The position numbers were made by a program, and so were the translations under genes. This document shows, piece after piece, positions 36,410 through 36,478 of a stretch of DNA of 36,478 nt. Position 1 is the first letter of the stretch. Every line of letters begins with the position of its first letter. The notes beneath the pieces are model-generated. The model did no database searches. It was not told where the DNA came from and saw nothing but the letters and a program-made list of their open reading frames with translations. The stretch lies in assembly GCA_947454465.1 (NCBI GenBank), contig CANGJP010000019.1, positions 1 through 36,478 on the forward strand, written 5' to 3'. This DNA is from Pseudomonadota bacterium (GTDB lineage: Bacteria; Pseudomonadota; Gammaproteobacteria; Steroidobacterales; Steroidobacteraceae).

Positions 36410-36478
36410 TCAAGCGCCAAGGTTTCGGATTAAGACCCACACCGCGACCCATGTAACTACACCAGCAATACTTAGCAA
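36410..36478 (-). CDS. C-terminal end of a membrane protein in the next cassette
   Basis: On the minus strand a frame open to the right edge encodes 22 residues, LLSIAGVVTWVAVWVLIRNL and two more, ending in TGA three bases before attC. The hydrophobic stretch followed by Arg and Asn looks like a last membrane helix of a small membrane protein. The start is outside the window. Another frame reads through the attC to 36372, but its residues are the frequently mis-annotated attC translation. Confidence 0.6.
   Translation of the reverse strand: MLSIAGVVTWVAVWVLIRNLGA

Larger units (their letters stand above)
35721..36478 (-). mobile_element. End of an integron gene-cassette array
   Basis: Read leftwards: the 3' end of one cassette gene, a well-formed attC site (36406-36321), a complete cassette gene starting 3 bases later, and a short attC-like site 20 bases after its stop. 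This gene-attC-gene-attC alternation on one strand is characteristic of integron cassettes. The base composition is visibly more GC-rich than the flanking chromosome. No integrase is in the window; with this polarity it would be to the right. It could be part of a chromosomal integron, a class-type mobile integron, or a cluster of attC sites lacking an integrase. Confidence 0.85.

Noticed and set aside
36372-36477. Minus-strand frame reading through the attC site (PKPWRLSHLTRRWSGRER)
   Set aside because: It is the translation of the attC itself, a common false annotation; the hydrophobic frame ending at 36410 is the better gene end.

Overview
The window is a stretch of gammaproteobacterial chromosome of moderate G+C. 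It carries 31 complete protein genes, one gene cut by the left edge (flhA), one cut by the right edge, and a possible 30-codon ORF. No rRNA, tRNA or CRISPR array was seen. FlhF/FlhG/FliA with MotC/MotD point to a bacterium with a polar flagellum. LptE, YhdP, TldD/PmbA, DarP and the leuS-lptE, maf-rng-yhdP-nit-tldD and darP/pmbA arrangements are typical of Gammaproteobacteria. I could not resolve the order or genus.

Region 1 (1-9.5 kb), flagellum: flhA (3' part), flhF, flhG and fliA run on the plus strand and overlap or nearly so. They are followed by motC-motD, a DUF2802 membrane protein, a minus-strand pair (FliK-like hook-length-control protein and a free-standing FlhB C-terminal domain) and a plus-strand HDOD gene. 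Three sites fit the sigma-28 (FliA) promoter consensus with exact spacing: one before motC, and a divergent pair between the FliK-like gene and the HDOD gene. The sigma factor encoded at 3.5 kb therefore probably drives the genes downstream of it. The chemotaxis genes found between fliA and motC in Pseudomonas are absent.

Region 2 (9.6-17.7 kb), housekeeping: leuS-lptE, then two unusual small genes (a degenerate Hpt-like protein and a HExxH protein) and a divergent proline iminopeptidase. The canonical holA, nadD, rsfS, rlmH series follows. RsfS has an N-terminal lysine-rich tail of about 64 residues resembling histone H1 tails.

Region 3 (17.7-27.2 kb): two small cupins, then the compact series maf-rng-yhdP-nit-tldD, with overlaps of four bases or gaps of a few bases up to nit.

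Region 4 (27.3-35.6 kb): on the minus strand, darP-purE-purK and an ExeA-like AAA ATPase fused to an FHA domain. Divergent from darP is pmbA. YihY and purC follow on the minus strand, and djlA on the plus strand.

Region 5 (35.6 kb to the end): the 3' end of an integron gene-cassette array read leftwards. It has an 86-base attC site, a cassette encoding a secreted protein, a short attC-like site 20 bases after its stop, and the last codons of a membrane protein from the next cassette. The integrase, if present, lies beyond the right edge. This is the only clearly mobile part of the window. No gene-free stretch exceeds 300 bases.
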